A stretch of 64,000 nucleotides of DNA from Annona cherimola (GCA_030490835.1 CM059971.1:103978095-104042094); one strand, 5' to 3'. Counted from the first letter of the stretch, positions 46,621-59,604 are shown. Numbers and translations are program-made. Notes: generated by a model from the sequence alone, not told the origin.

Positions 46621-49033
46621 TTTCATATAATATTCTAATATATATATATATGTATATATTTGACAATATCTCTAGTTTTTCTATTTAGTAGACATTTCCA
46701 TAAAATATTTAAAAGATGAAAAATATAAAAACTGTATGTATATATATATACGAGATATTTATACTTGCAGAAATATTTAGGTGCAGCATGCTGCACCGGA
46801 ATTTGCGATGCAGCACGCTGAAATGGGTCTCACATGATCATCAAATCATAATCTACTCCACCCATTGTATTTAGAATAATGTATTCTATTATCATACTAA
46901 TTTTCATCCCAATTAGATATGTATATGGGCCCTCTCTGAAAATTGTACAAATTCAACTTAATAAAATAGTTTGACGTAAATAAGAACTTTAAAGTGGTTT
47001 TTTTTAACATGTAAACCATTTGTTATAAAATTTATATATGGATAAATAATTGTATAAAGTTTCATTGCATTCTAATATGTGTGAAACCTACTTTTGATCA
47101 AATGTACCGCTGTTCAGCTGCACCGAAACAGCTCCCTTTATGCTTGGCTCAGATACGAATTTCAAAAAAAAAAAAAAAAAAGTTATGCACTCAGGTACAG
47201 TTAACCTAAGAACACTTGAGTATATAGATAACAGCCTAATACAAAAATCAGCCCCTACCTTCGGCCCATATACCTTCCCAAAATGACAGGGCTGGATCCC
47301 CCAAGCTAATCAACAAAAAAAACCAAAATTACAATTAGTGTTCTGTCCCAAAAAATTTACAATATTTCTCCAAGGGTTTTCCCTCCGCTCTTGAAATTCT
47401 AGTTGTTCAGCTGCAGCGATCTAAGAGGGTCTTGCGCTATTTTATGTTTGACTAGCATTTGATCGGGAATGTTTGCTATTTTGAAAATATAATGAAATCG
47501 AGGAAATGCAAAAAATTAACACCCATCATTACTCAACTACTCTATTTTTTTAAAATTTTTGTATTTTAATATTTTTTCATATCTTTCATAAAAATATCAT
47601 ATCTAATTTTTTCTTTATTTTTAGGATTAATTTCAAATATACCCCCAACATTTTCCGGTGCAGCATCCATCTCAGTCAAACATCTCTCTGTCAGCTGCCT
47701 GTAATACGAGAAAGAAAGAAAGCTTAATCGAGTATGCATTTAATGTCATATATACCCAGAATACTGACTGTCTGTATGATGGTTGTCTATCTTCAGTGGA
47801 AAGGTCAAAAATATCCTTGCAAATTAGGGCTGGTTTTAAAGCCGTGAACCATTCAACATTCTTCAAATATTGACAAAGATAGTACTACGTGTTGGCAACA
47901 TGTCGACGGGCAGCCATGGAGGACATGAATGCTGTAATGGTTTTCGGAAAAATGGAAGCTTCTCAATGGTAGATTCGAGAACCAATTAACGTTGGTTGAT
48001 GCTTAGCTTATTGAATTTGATTTCATCGGTGGATTTGAATTTAGGGATGTCGAATCCATGGAGTCAATGGGAAAATTGATCGCAACACAATAAAGGGTTG
48101 GCATCAGATCTACTGAGAGAGATGTGCAGATGGTTGCTTGGTTGCTGCAAAGGCGTTTAAGGTTGCTACAAATTAATAGAGAGTAATGCTTTGGGGTGTA
48201 ACTCGGATTCATCTTTAACTCTAACCCTATTTATACAATATTAACTCTAATCCTAACTCTATTTTGTAAAATTTAAACCTAACTCTATTTCTAAAAAATC
48301 TAATTCTATTTTTAAAAAATTGGATTTGGGTTGAGTTTTGTATTAAATTTTAGATTAATGAATTTCCATTTTATTTAAGAGTGATAACTTTAGAATTACA
48401 TATGAAAATATAATAACAACAAATCGTGTAAATAAATATAATAATACATAATCAAAATAAATTTTTAAAAAACATAGCAATATAAAGAATATTTCTAGAA
48501 GAAAATATAACATTGCAAATAAGATAAAAGAGGAAAATTAATTGAAAAGATAAATAAATTTTAAATTAAAATTTAAAATAGTATATTTATAAATAGTCAC
48601 AACATGGCAAACATATATTGAAACATAAATATAAATTATATATAAATATACAAATATAAAGAAATAATATATTTTATAATAAATATAAAATGAGAAATCA
48701 GGCTCGGGTTCATTTGAACCTTAACTTTATTATATTTCCAAATCAAGTTTATCAAGTTTGGGTATAGGTTGGAAAAGGCAAATTTTAACGTTCTCGGGGG
48801 GCAAAATTTTGACTCAACCCAGTCCAAATTGCACCCCTAGTAATGCTATAAGTGAATAAGCATGGGGCTGCATGATTTGTTGCATTCAGCAGATCAATAG
48901 CCATGGAAGCAAATGGATTTTGCTGCGATCAGATTTGAGATGGGTCGTTGCCTACTAAATGCTCGGTAAGTGCTATGGTCATCTTGTCGGGTTTTCTAAT
49001 AAAAGAGCAAGGGTGTGGACAGAAGATTGGTGT

Positions 49034-50369
49034 ATTGTAGCTTCTTTTTTTTCTTTTTTTTTTGATAGAAGGATGCGCTCTATCCCTAATTCCTTTCAAT
49101 GTGAAAGGAATTAGGGATGGAGTAATCCAAGCAATTCATTGCCAAAAAATTGTCAGTACAAATTTTTCCAAGTATAGCTTGGGGGGTTGCCCCGCCAAAC
49201 CTGGTGGTCCAAAGTAGAAACCGAGACTAAATCGGCTAGGGTATGTGCAACAGCGTTTCCTTGCCTTAATACATGATGTATTGAATAAAAAGCGTTCACT
49301 TTAAGGATCGACCTAATTTCCTCAATAATAAAGCCCACCGAGGAGAAAATGGGGGTCGCATTCGCCAGAAAGTTGCAAAGGGTGAGAGAGTCAGTCTCTA
49401 GCAAAGCATGTCTGACATCAATCTGGAGTGCCCATCTGATCCCCAGTAAGAAAGCAGTAGCTTCCATCAGTAGCGGTTCAAGCACACCCCACCTTCTCCA
49501 CCCACATGCAGCAATGAAGGAACCCTGGGAGTCTCTTATTACCGCTGCGCAGGCAAATACTCCTAGATCCTTTTAGCATCGAGCGTCAATGTTGATCTTA
49601 ACAAACCCCAGTGGCGGTTTGAGCCATCGAGGCACCGAAGATCTTCCCAAAGCCCCCGTCTGAACAAGCATTTTAGCCGTCCTATGTTGGTATAGAAACT
49701 CCGCACACCAGGCCATGGTATCTGTAAATTTCGGTTGGATTCCCTCCTCTCTGAGCTTGTTCCGCATCCACCACACCCTCCAACAGCACAAGATAAACAT
49801 AGCAAGGTCCTCGGGCCTATTTTGCTGCACTAGCATTTCCAAAACTTCATGTACCGTTACACCTTGATGGACCATCCTTGCAGCCTTCCAGCCAACCCCG
49901 TGAGTCATTACACACCTCAGAAAGAGGTGATTTGCGTCTTCAGTTTCATTCTTGCATAATGCACAGCACGAGTCCACGTCGATGCCCCTACGAGTAAGAT
50001 TGTGTAGCATGGGAAGGGCATTAATAAGAAGTCTCCACCCAAAAATGATTACTTTTGATGGTAGTTTTAGCCGCCATATAGCTTTGAAAGTTCCCGAGAG
50101 GGCCGGGGTTGCATCATCTGAGCACAACAGTCTGTATGCCGACTTAACTGTATAGCAACCGTTAGGTTCATGCTTCCAAAAGACACTATCCTCCATGGGT
50201 CCATTGGGAAGAGGAATCATGTTCACCTCGTGCCAACGCGTCTCCCCCATTGCCACTACCACACGGTCCATGTTCCAGAAATTTGTTTCACCATCAATGA
50301 AGTGGTTTGCCGTTGCTCCCTCCGGGATTGAAGACGGGAGGGGTCCCTCCGGGATTGTAGCTTCTTTTT
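49034..50369 (-). mobile_element. 5'-truncated LINE (non-LTR retrotransposon) with target-site duplication
   Basis: The minus-strand body is 50353-49050. Direct copies of ATTGTAGCTTCTTTTT lie at 49034-49049 and 50354-50369, which is a target-site duplication. An A-rich 3' tail (T/C tract on + at 49047-49063) sits at the expected end. The reading frame starts inside the element, so the reverse transcriptase proper is missing through 5' truncation. From about 50,340 to 49,574 the frame codes the region after RT, including the reverse-transcriptase zinc-binding domain (WRLKLPSKVIIFGWRL, then C-x2-C ... H-x4-C in CALCKNETEDANHLFLRC). It runs on in the same frame into an RNase H domain (49,600-49,153) with D (NIDA), E (LMEA), D (ETDS) and D (HTLAD). 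One in-frame TAA at 49571-49573 interrupts it. It is a dead copy. Confidence 0.9.
49153..50340 (-). pseudogene. LINE ORF2 C-terminal remnant: zinc-binding + RNase H domains, one stop
   Basis: The frame is open except for the TAA at 49571-49573 just after KINIDARC, within the first RNase H strand. The downstream frame then continues as KDLGVFACAAVIRDSQG and MEATAFLLGIRWALQ. RNase H at the C-terminus is typical of plant L1-type elements that copy 'Ta11-like' domestication decoys in annotation. It is not a host gene. Confidence 0.88.
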
Positions 50370-50925
50370 AAGTGGGAGAACAGTGATGGAAATTTTTTGG
50401 ACTTTAAATCAAATATCTTAGCTAGCTAGGGATGAGGAAGTGATTAGCATGTCTACTGACCCAATGCAATGCACTGAATAATTACAATACACGATGCATA
50501 CGTATATGACATGTGGGATATTAATTACAAAATCCATATGCATGAAAGCATGCATGTCGTGCAATTTGCATGCTTGTATGATGCAACTTACAGGTTGAAG
50601 ACGGAAGATTAGGACCCATTGTCGTCCTAATCTTGTTGAGTTTCCAAACAGAAGAATAGAATTAGAGGCAGGCACACAATAGAAGAAGACAGGTAGGCCC
50701 TAAACTGTAGGGATATTTTTGACATTTTTGCTCTAGAGTGACGGCCATCATACGGACCATTAGTAATTTGAGTACATTCAATATTAAAGGTATACTATAA
50801 GTTTTCAAACTTAATGAGTATATTTATAATTAAGGGCAAATGTTATATGTATATTTGAAATTAACTCTTATTTCTACTTTATCATATTATATTCATTCAA
50901 TTAACATAATTTATGGGTGTGTTTG

Positions 50926-51667
50926 ATAATTATGAAAACCTGTCAACCAATATTTTTTCAGACTCAGTTATAATAAAAGCATTTCAATCTAAAACTTTTT
51001 AATCTCTTGGTAAAAATTTTTTTTACCCATTATAACTATCATTTTTTAAATCATTGCTACACATGTTTCTATATAATTATTTAAATTTTCAATTATTTCT
51101 ATACAATTATTCATATAACTAACATAATTATTTTAATTATTTTAATTTTATTCTCTTTACTGTTTATTATTATCTTTATCCGCCAACTAAGCTCAGTTCT
51201 GTTGGCCAGGGACCACCTTTTCATAGCTCCCACACGAGTCGGACTTGTGACATCATCCTCTTGTGCGCATTAGAGCAATTGTCTCCCGTGGGAGCAATAA
51301 TCTCCTTATTAAAAACTTTAATCTAATAAAAAAAAAAGATGTTGTGATGTAACAAATCAAAAAAAGTTTTACTTCCCAAGTGCATCTTTAACATAAAATT
51401 TTTCACTTTCTACAACTGCCTTTTTTTAAAATTATTTTTTCCTATTTTTATATATTACTACCATACTTTTCTTTTCTTTTTTTATGAACTCACACTTTTC
51501 AATTATTTTCACAACTACTAATAAAATTTACTTTTTTATTTTAACTTTATTTTATTTACTTCTCATCATTATTCATATCATATTACATTATTACATGACC
51601 TTTTCTATTTCAAAAAATTTTATATAAAAACTTTCCTTCAAAACTTTTATCAAATGCCAAACACACC
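50926..51667 (+). mobile_element. Two GGTGTGTTTGG-family MITEs separated by a SINE-like sequence
   Basis: Forward copies at 50926-51180 and 51365-51667. The first has the left end GGTGTGTTTGATAATTATG and the second the right end ATGCCAAACACACC. The 51182-51338 SINE-like piece lies between them. It is unclear whether this is one interrupted element or two copies. Confidence 0.65.
51182..51338 (+). mobile_element. Probable truncated SINE with A tail
   Basis: CCAACTAAGCTCAGTTCTGT resembles the tRNA-type heads of the other SINEs, and the body shares a CTCCCGTGGGAGCAAT block. It ends in about 10 A. It lies between two copies of the GGTGTGTTTGG MITE. Confidence 0.5.
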
Positions 51668-52099
51668 TTATATCTAAAAAAATTTCATTAAATTTCATTT
51701 CTCTTTTCATTCTGCTCATTTATTCATTCTCACAAATGCTAGGTAAAGGGGAAAAGGGGCACATTTAGTTGAAAGGTAAAGTCTACGGGTTATTATATCA
51801 AGGTTATAAAAGGCAACATTAGACATAAAGTGAAAGACAAAAATAACTTAAATCATAGAAAAAAGGTAATTGTAGATTTTTCAATAGCAGATGGTAAAAG
51901 AAAAAATTGCCCTCGCCTCCCTCTCTTCTGCCGAGGTCTTTAGCCCTCTACTCGAATACAAATACACCTGCATGTAAAATGATCTAATCCTCTTATTGTG
52001 TGTGTGGACTGCCGATGGAATGTAATTAAAAATGTTATAGCAATAATTGCAAAAAATAAAGTTCCATAGTTAAGACGTGAGATTAATTTAATGAGGGGG

Positions 52100-52410
52100 A
52101 TCATATACGGCCAGCCACAGTTGGGTTCCAACTGCAGCCGTTTAACATATTTTTTATTTTTTATAAATATATTAATTTAAGTGTATTTAATCTATAATCT
52201 AAATTTCACCCTTTTTTGATTTGTTTGTATTCCTTTTTTGATGAAAGATATATTTATAAACATATAAGATTACCACAATGCCCTATATTTAAAAATAAAT
52301 ATATCAAAAAAGTAAAACTTTGCTTATAGATTGAATCTACCTAAATTAACATGTTTATAAATATATATATATTAAACGGCCGGACATAGTTGTGGCCTAA
52401 CTGCGGTGGG
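52100..52410. mobile_element. Palindromic core MITE with CGGCC ends
   Basis: Ends ACGGCCAGCCACAGTTGG and CGGCCGGACATAGTTGTGG, with core TTAAGTGTATTTAATCTATA and its inverse. Lies about 180 bp beyond the Z-ISO stop. Confidence 0.6.
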
Positions 52411-52584
52411 GCGCATGTGATCAAGCCTCTAATTTAAAAATGTGTACAAATCATGAGTAATGTGGGAAAACAAATTTTCTCATTTTTATAATACATACAC
52501 ATATGCTCACGGCACCACTGTGCTTGCTTCACAATTTGGGAATTAGATGAGAAGACACTGCTACGTTCCACTTTCCAATCCTAG

Positions 52585-55500
52585 CTACCAGTGAAGACGA
52601 AAACTGGCAGTCTGCATCAGTGGATGAGCCAGATATGCCCCTAGAGTCAGCAACGTTATTGACAGATACGGTAACCGAAGAAATTCTTTGTAGTAATCTT
52701 TGGGCAGCTTCTGCCGACCATCAACGATTGCCGCGAAAGGGATGACGCTGGTTCTGCTCTTCACCACTTCAAATGCTTCGCCATACCTTGCTGCCAGCCT
52801 CCTGTCACCATTCCAAACTCCAAACAGATGATGCCCAATCAACCCAAATGATGCTGCAGCCACTACTGAGTTCCCAATCCAGAGCATGTGAGCCAAGCAC
52901 CAGATCACCTGCCCAACCATCTAAGCAAAACGACAAAAAAGCCAAAATAAGCTTCCTATATGAAAAAGTTAACAAGAGAGAACCACTAAACAAACAAGAT
53001 ATTATTTGCATGATGGACTTCTGTTTAGGATGCCCACATCACTCATCGGATGGTTGGGCACAAATTTTAAACGTGAGCCACACTCAACAATTATAAAATA
53101 CGAGTGTTTGTCTTGACAATGGTATGCAAATTTGGGGAACAAATTTCATACAGCATAAGCTAGCTTCTAGTAATTATGATTGGAGAACATGCCTGAGGAT
53201 GCCTGGTGATTCTCATAATGCCAGTTTCCCACATATGCATTTTTGGTTTATCCACTGCTGCTACTTCTAAAAGATTGAAGGTTGATGGGTAGAGGAGGAA
53301 GAAGGAGATGAAGGATGAAAACCACACGAGTTCGTGAACACAAGGGACACCCTTGACATCCCACAGCTGTGTTCCATCATATCGGTGATTAATAAAGTAT
53401 ACCTGAACAGCACCAAAACTACAAAAAGTTAGTTATGCCCTCAAGCTATTCATGGAGGAAAATGGTCTCTGATGCATGACTATATGAGTTGCAAGATCAT
53501 TACAATATAAATGATAAAAGATATAAAAGATTTTTGACAACATCATTGATCTTGCCCTTAAAATTTCATTACCATCATCAAACAAAATTTTCCACTGATC
53601 CTGCTCTTAAAATTTCATTACCACCAGGCATAAAAATACACGGCATCTTCATAACCAATAGCCATGAGCTACAGAGCTTCTGTGACAATGCAATTGCAAA
53701 AGATCTCTAGATCTTTGGACTTTCAGCAACCAGATTTTTTGTTGCCAGGAATCAAAATGGCTGCTGTGATGCCATCAAAAGCCACCAATGTATGGGCCCA
53801 CATAGGAATGGAATCAACTGTCTTTATGCCACACTCAAAAAATAAAATAAAAGAAAATAAAAGAAAAATAAAGAATATAAAACTGTGTCCTTATGTCCCT
53901 TGTCGACAGGTACCTAATTGATCAGCAAAAGAGATGACTATGGCCGATTTAGTTTCAGAAAAGAGGCTTGCAATGAATTTTTTGTTGCCTATGTGCGCAC
54001 ATGTGGATGCCTTTGTTTTTTGAAGGGCAGAAAGCTTAAAATTTTTTTTTTTTTTTTTTTTTTTCGACCTTGAATAGCAGATAGATTATGTAAACGACGA
54101 CAAGATCTCTTTAATGATTAGGATCACTAAGATGCAGGCCAACTACGCATGCCTCTTGCGCCATGCAACTTTTATCTATAGAACACCTTCTGTTGCTCTC
54201 AGCAATGCTTGGATGTCCATTTCCTGTTCTCATTAATGGCTTTTGGAGTGGAAGTTTGACATTGGTTGCCATTGCAATCCAATATTTCAACTTTAGCTGG
54301 GCTGCAAATCAATAAGGGAAGCACAAAACTCGCATTGGAAAAGTATATAGCTTATTTACATTAGCTTTAAGTATCATAAGATGGTGCCATAAACCAAGGA
54401 AAAAATAAATGGAGAGACATGTAGTACATTCAAACATCATTAATATGTGCCTGCACAGACAGAACTGAACAATATATGCTGAAACTATGAATATAAGAAC
54501 TGTTAATATGGGACTCACAACAGTACTGATTGCTAGCGGAAGTGAGATCCCTGCAAACAAAACACGGTACGCACGCTCTCCTATGAGTTTTTCACCAGCA
54601 TCCCTAAGACTAGCCATACCACTATGGACAGTGGCAAAAATCAAAATTAGGATTAACATGACAACCTGCAAAAGGGGAAACCAAAGGATCAGATCTCATC
54701 GTCTGAACTGGAAATGCACCCATTCAGAACAATGATGTAAAGTACTAATGGAAATGGAGCAAAAACATGAAGGAAGAACAATATTATACAGTATTTAACT
54801 GACAATTTTATATTATACTGCAAATTGACTTTTGTACAAGATAATACATGCAATCATACCAATGTAATGATCTTGACGCATGATTTTGAGTCTGAATGTA
54901 TCAAATACAGTATCAAACATTGAAGTTTCTTTTAGACAATCTTGCTTATAAGAGGTGTTCAGCCTACTTCATAAATCTTCATTTCCAAATGTTAACCATC
55001 ACTAAGTCAGTTGGCTCATCTTCCTCAAAAAGAAAAAAAATATAAAAAAGAATCAGTTGATTTATAATAAGAGATCAATTTTGTCCGCAATGAAACATCA
55101 TGGTGATTGAATAAACCAACCAAACCAATCCAAATATCATTATTCAATCTTTGGCTCCAAGTAATAAATTATCATAGGTAAAAAATCCCAAGCACTGATC
55201 ATCTACGGCCAGTCTGAAATTCAGTGATTTCAGACTAGTACAAAAATATTTTTTTTGTTTTTTCGAAATTTTTTTTGTAAACATGTTAATCTAGTTATAT
55301 TTAACTATAAACCAAATTTTAAAATTTTTGGATATATGTATATATTTATTTTAGATTTTTAAATACAGGGATATTTAAGTCATTTTTAAAAATCCGAAAT
55401 AAATATATACACATATCCAAAAATTGTAAAACTTAGTTTATAGTTAAATATAACTAGATTAATATGTTTATAAACAAATTTTCATAAAAAAAAAAAAATT

Positions 55501-56341
55501 TGTATCATTCGGCGAAGAATCCCCCATGCCAGTCATAATATCATCAGAAAACCACGTAATTCTTGACTAATCACGAGCAACTCAATCCTCGGGTCAAGAA
55601 ACGAAGTGACATATCTGTTTCTGAATAAACAGGGGGAAAAAAAATCCCCTACATGTGATGAATATTTTTATCAATCAATTTCCAAACTGAAAGCTTCAAT
55701 TTACCTTCCTAGAAAAACTGAGAACAATGAAAATTCAAACCATTGCAGTGAAACAAGAAGTACAGATCCTAAACTATCACAAATAAACCAGACACCAATC
55801 CTTTTATCAAAAAAAAAAAAAAAAGACACCAATTCTTTCTTAAGTACCAGAAATTCAGTAACCACGAAAACCATTTTAAAAAAAAAAATTGCAAACTTTC
55901 GGGATTCCAGTCAGAAACCTCATGGCTTTCAGAAAGCCCTTCCACGGCATCGACGAAGGCAGTTCCAGCGCCCGTGGAAGGATCCATCCAAACAACGTTC
56001 AGCGCGATGAGCACAGCTCCCAAAATCCCAGTGAAGTAAATCCAAGATGAGAGCTTCTGCTCGCCCAGGTCGAACGCGGCAGAATCCTCGCCGACGGCGA
56101 CAGGCAATCCATCTGGGGAAGCTGAATTCTCCTCGCTGGTCTCTCCGACTGACGTCCTGACATGGATTTTGGAGGACGAAGGGAGGGACTGCTGCCGGAG
56201 AGTGGGGTTGTAGAGGGGTCGAGGAAAGGAGAGCAGGACTGACGGAAGGTGAACGATGACAACGAAGGGCTTGGGGCGGTGGGAGGAGGATGTGGAAGAG
56301 GCGAGAAAGGGAGAGCGAAAGTGGAGCGAAGCAGACGCCAT
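52585..56341 (-). CDS. Z-ISO: 15-cis-zeta-carotene isomerase, chloroplastic (Z-ISO), four exons
   Basis: Minus-strand exons: 56341-55919, 54665-54519, 53402-53193 and 52920-52585. All junctions are phase 0; the total is 1116 nt, 371 aa (Arabidopsis is about 367 aa). The enzyme isomerises the 15-cis bond of 9,15,9'-tri-cis-zeta-carotene in plastid membranes, between PDS and ZDS. Residues 1 to about 66 are a Ser/Pro/Arg-rich transit peptide, followed by several hydrophobic segments of the NnrU-like membrane fold. His155 (ATVHSG), Cys268 and His271 (WCLAH) lie at the positions of the haem b ligands reported for maize Z-ISO (H150, C263, H266), offset by five. The C-terminus ASFRLHW matches the family. 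The frame stays open upstream to 56521, but family length favours Met at 56341. Intron 3 begins GC. Confidence 0.96.
52921..53192 (-). other. GC-AG intron 3 of Z-ISO
   Basis: Exon 3 must end with the codons for RITRHPQ and exon 4 begins MVGQ. The only donor keeping the frame is CAG|GCATGT on the minus strand; the acceptor is TTGCTTAG. Using the nearby GT would shift the frame. Confidence 0.85.
55205..55515. mobile_element. Palindromic core MITE in intron 1 of Z-ISO
   Basis: Core AATCTAGTTATATTTAACTA and its inverse are centred near 55,375. A second hairpin TCTGAAATTCAGTGATTTCAG marks the left end. Confidence 0.6.
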
Positions 56342-56521
56342 TAACGGGCGTTTGGAGAAATTAAAAACTAATACTTTCGGGAAATGAGACTGTACTCTAT
56401 TCCCCGCAGGAAAACATTCGGAATTTCGGATTCGGTGGGAGAGGAGAGTTTTTGTTGCTGAGAATTTCCGAGGACAGATTCCCGGCGACAGTGCTTTGGA
56501 CGCATTCGCCGCCAAACGCAC

Positions 56522-57795
56522 TCCGCCATTTTCCAGTTTCTATTATTTCTTTAAGAAAAGTATTATTTAAAATTATCTAGCCTTAATGTTAATTCCAGTT
56601 TTTCGAAAATTAGCAGTTATCTTCGTAAATTGCAATGAAGGATTTACCTGTAATTTGAACTTTTTAATTATTTACATGGCGGATTTGCAAATGTGAAACA
56701 AGGCTAACAAAATTGCAAGTTTACAACTATATCCATTTGTTTATAAAAAAAAAAATTATAAATATGCTCTATATAATTTGACACAAATTGTAAATTGGGA
56801 TGCAACTAGGGTCCCGTTATGCCAGGTTTAGGTAAACCAAAATCCTAAGACAAATACTAGAATATGGATTTAGACCGAGTTAACATTGATTTCGATCTTA
56901 ATTTTGGATTGAAATCGAGGTTATTATCGAATCAACTGAAGTTTAGAAAATTGTCAATAGAAATAATAAGCTTTTTGAACATTATTACATTTATATCAAT
57001 TAATTCTAAAATATACTTTTGATTATATAACTTATTTATTCATAATTTACACATAAATATATTTATATAATCAATAATATCTTTGATTTTGATAAATGTT
57101 GGTTTTCTAATTAAAAGCTAATGCTAAATATAATGAATTTACCATCAACAATTAAGATGGGAAAAATAAATAGAATTACATTAAATCACTATTCAAACGA
57201 GTTTAATAAAAGCAAAAATTATATATCTCTAGTTAATTGGTATATATGCAATAATTTTAAAGAACTAATATATTTGCAATTATTTACAAATTAAGTTAAT
57301 GCAGATGCAATATATTCAAATTTTTATGGACAAATATAGATGACATTTAGGTTTTAGCATAAAATTTTATAGTTTAATTAGATTACGATTATATAGAATA
57401 ACTTTTATTGTAATTATAATTAAACTGCTTAATGTATTAGGTTTAGACCGGGTTAAGTTTTAGTATCTAGTTGATGTAAATCTGGTTTTGATTTCAATTT
57501 TTCTCTAGTCGGGCTGAAACTAAATTTATTTTAAAAAAAGCTCAAAAATAAATCTTAAACTTGTTTCTTAAATCGTCGGACTAACCCAATACTGAGTTGC
57601 CCCCCTGATTTAAATGTACCCTTATGTCGATAAAAAGAAATCTAAAATTTTAAATTACAGATATCTACATACAGCATACATCAATCAAAGATAACAAAAT
57701 AAGTATTAGTATTGGCTAAGTTAAGGACCTAAGGTCCATGTCAACTGTGGTATATAGCTATAACCAGTTGAGTCTTATTTTGAATTTAAAAAGAG
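56522..57795. other. Intergenic DNA upstream of Z-ISO
   Basis: Promoter-proximal sequence near 56,400-56,560 (Z-ISO is on the minus strand), then AT-rich DNA without an ORF of note. No clear TATA element is identifiable. Confidence 0.4.
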
Positions 57796-58210
57796 TGATT
57801 TGCAAATATACATATTTAGTTTAATCATAATTACAAATATACATGCATAGTTTCAAGAATTGCAAATAACCCCTACATAGTTTAACTACAATTGCAAATA
57901 TAGCTATGCCGTTATAACACAATTACTGTACTGTTATAGTGCGGGTACATTTGCAAGGATACGCAAATTACATGAGTATATCCATAATTTTAAAAATTAA
58001 GTTAGTATGTTTAATTTTTGCAAATATATCCACTTAGTTTATATGTTTTAGTAAATATACTCACGTCGTGATGTCATAGTAATGACAGCATAACGGAGTA
58101 GGTATATTTACAATTATGGTCAAATTATGTAAAAGTTATTTGTGATTTCTGAAACTATGGGTCTATTTACAATTATGGTTAAACTAAGTGGATATATCTA
58201 CAACTTACCC
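57796..58210. mobile_element. Possible Mutator-like element, diverged
   Basis: 57,796-57,925 and 58,080-58,210 are inverted copies of each other (left TTTGCAAATATACATATTTA, right read backward GGGTAAGTTGTAGATATATC). The end sequence resembles the other Mutator-like TIRs. No convincing flanking duplication was found, and a further end-like fragment at 58,230-58,335 suggests rearrangement. Confidence 0.5.
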
Positions 58211-58617
58211 TTGTAGAAATTCTAAAGGGTTAGCCACATTTATTAACAATTCATGTTGAACTATATGGGCTTATTTGCAATTTTCAGAAACCAACTGCAA
58301 TATTAGTTAAACTATGCGGCATATTTGCAAATCCGTTTTCATGCAAAAATGTGCCCATCTTTCTTCTCTCTGTTTGTGCCGCGGTCGATTCCAAAATCCA
58401 AATCCGCCGGTTGTTTTCTTCGGATGAATAAATTTAAAAAAAATAAAAAATTCTTCTTCGGATGAATAAAATTTTAAAAAAATAGAAATATCGTTATGGC
58501 CTTTGCCATGCCAAATTTCTTTCTTGAGTGTCCATCGATAACTTCGTTGTACATCGCTACCGTGACGTCCCATTCATCCCCATTGGTTTATGGTGATCCA
58601 ATGCTCTCAGTTGCATA

Positions 58618-58925
58618 TATTCATTTATTTTTATTTTTATTGAAAATTTTTTCACAAAACTATTAATCTAAGTATATTTAACATATGTATCAATTTTTTA
58701 CCATTTTTAGAGATTTTTTTAAAAAATCAATAAAAATTACTAAAATGCCATTGATTTTTAAAAGTGCGAAAAAATATCTAAAAATCTCCAAAAATGGTAA
58801 AAATTGATACGTATGTTCAATACACTTAGATTAACATTTGCGTAACAAAAATTTCGAACAAAATAAAAATAGATGAGTATATACACCCGGAAGCATTGAG
58901 ACTTCATGCTCCTTGGAGCATAGGA
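58618..58925. mobile_element. Palindromic core MITE
   Basis: Core ATCTAAGTATATTTAACATA on the left and TGTTCAATACACTTAGATTA on the right. Ends CATGCTCCTTGGAGCATAGG. Confidence 0.6.
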
Positions 58926-59604
58926 TCATATTTGAAGGAAATTGCCTCTCGTTATTTCAGAACTAATGTACAAAAGAGAACATTCCACCCAATAATATTT
59001 CATCGAATGAACAAAAATTGACGCTTATGCGCAACCTAAGATGAGTGTGAATTTGGTCACCCTAATGAAAATGGAAAACCGAATTCAAAATTCAAGTGTC
59101 ATAGATAGAAAACTTTTTACTTTCAAATAACTAAGCTTTGTTGACGTATATGGGCTCCCCTTCTACTTAAAACCAAGTTATGAAAAGGTGTAGTTATGTA
59201 ACTTCTTCAAATTTTAAGATTTTGATTTCCGATAGAAAATTTAATCTATTCGTTATATTTAATATCATTTGTTTAACTAAGAAATCAAGTTTCATCTAAA
59301 TCAAGTGTGTGCATGAGCCATATTTATTGAAAAATATGTATATTCATGTATAAATTATAAAAAACGTTTAGATCTATTTGCCTATATATTAAAATATAAT
59401 AATACTTTGTAAAATTATTTATCCACGTAGAAATAATATTTTAGATGATTTAAATATTGAAAATACAACCGTAAAATCGATATTTAATACTAAATTATTT
59501 TATTACGTTGATTTTACATATTTGTAAATGAGACCATATACAGTAATATTAGACAAGTAAAAAGATTTCCAATACACTATAATGATGAGTTGTGATCTCG
59601 TGCA

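Larger units (their letters stand above)
47634..50867. mobile_element. Mutator-like element with long TIRs, LINE nested inside
   Basis: Inverted ends: 47,634 to about 47,860 against about 50,680-50,867. The left end begins GGATTAATTTCAAATATACC and the right end, read in reverse, GAGTTAATTTCAAATATACA. The inner parts share a motif near GTATGATGG and a GGTCAAAAATATCC-like block. Flanks TTATTTTTA (47625-47633) and TTATTTCTA (50868-50876) match 8 of 9, the duplication length of Mutator-like elements. No transposase was seen, so it is non-autonomous. The LINE at 49034-50369 was inserted later. Confidence 0.75.

Noticed and set aside
49563..49805. 80-aa ORF overlapping the LINE
   Set aside because: Another frame of the LINE; domain evidence is in the frame of 49153-50340.
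54309..54671. 120-aa ORF in the Z-ISO region taken as one exon
   Set aside because: Only 54519-54665 is coding; the remainder is intron 2, with a GT donor at the end of codon V190.
55769..56521. Start of Z-ISO at 56521
   Set aside because: It would add 60 residues before the family's usual start, and the segment has no similarity to known Z-ISO leaders, so 56341 is preferred.
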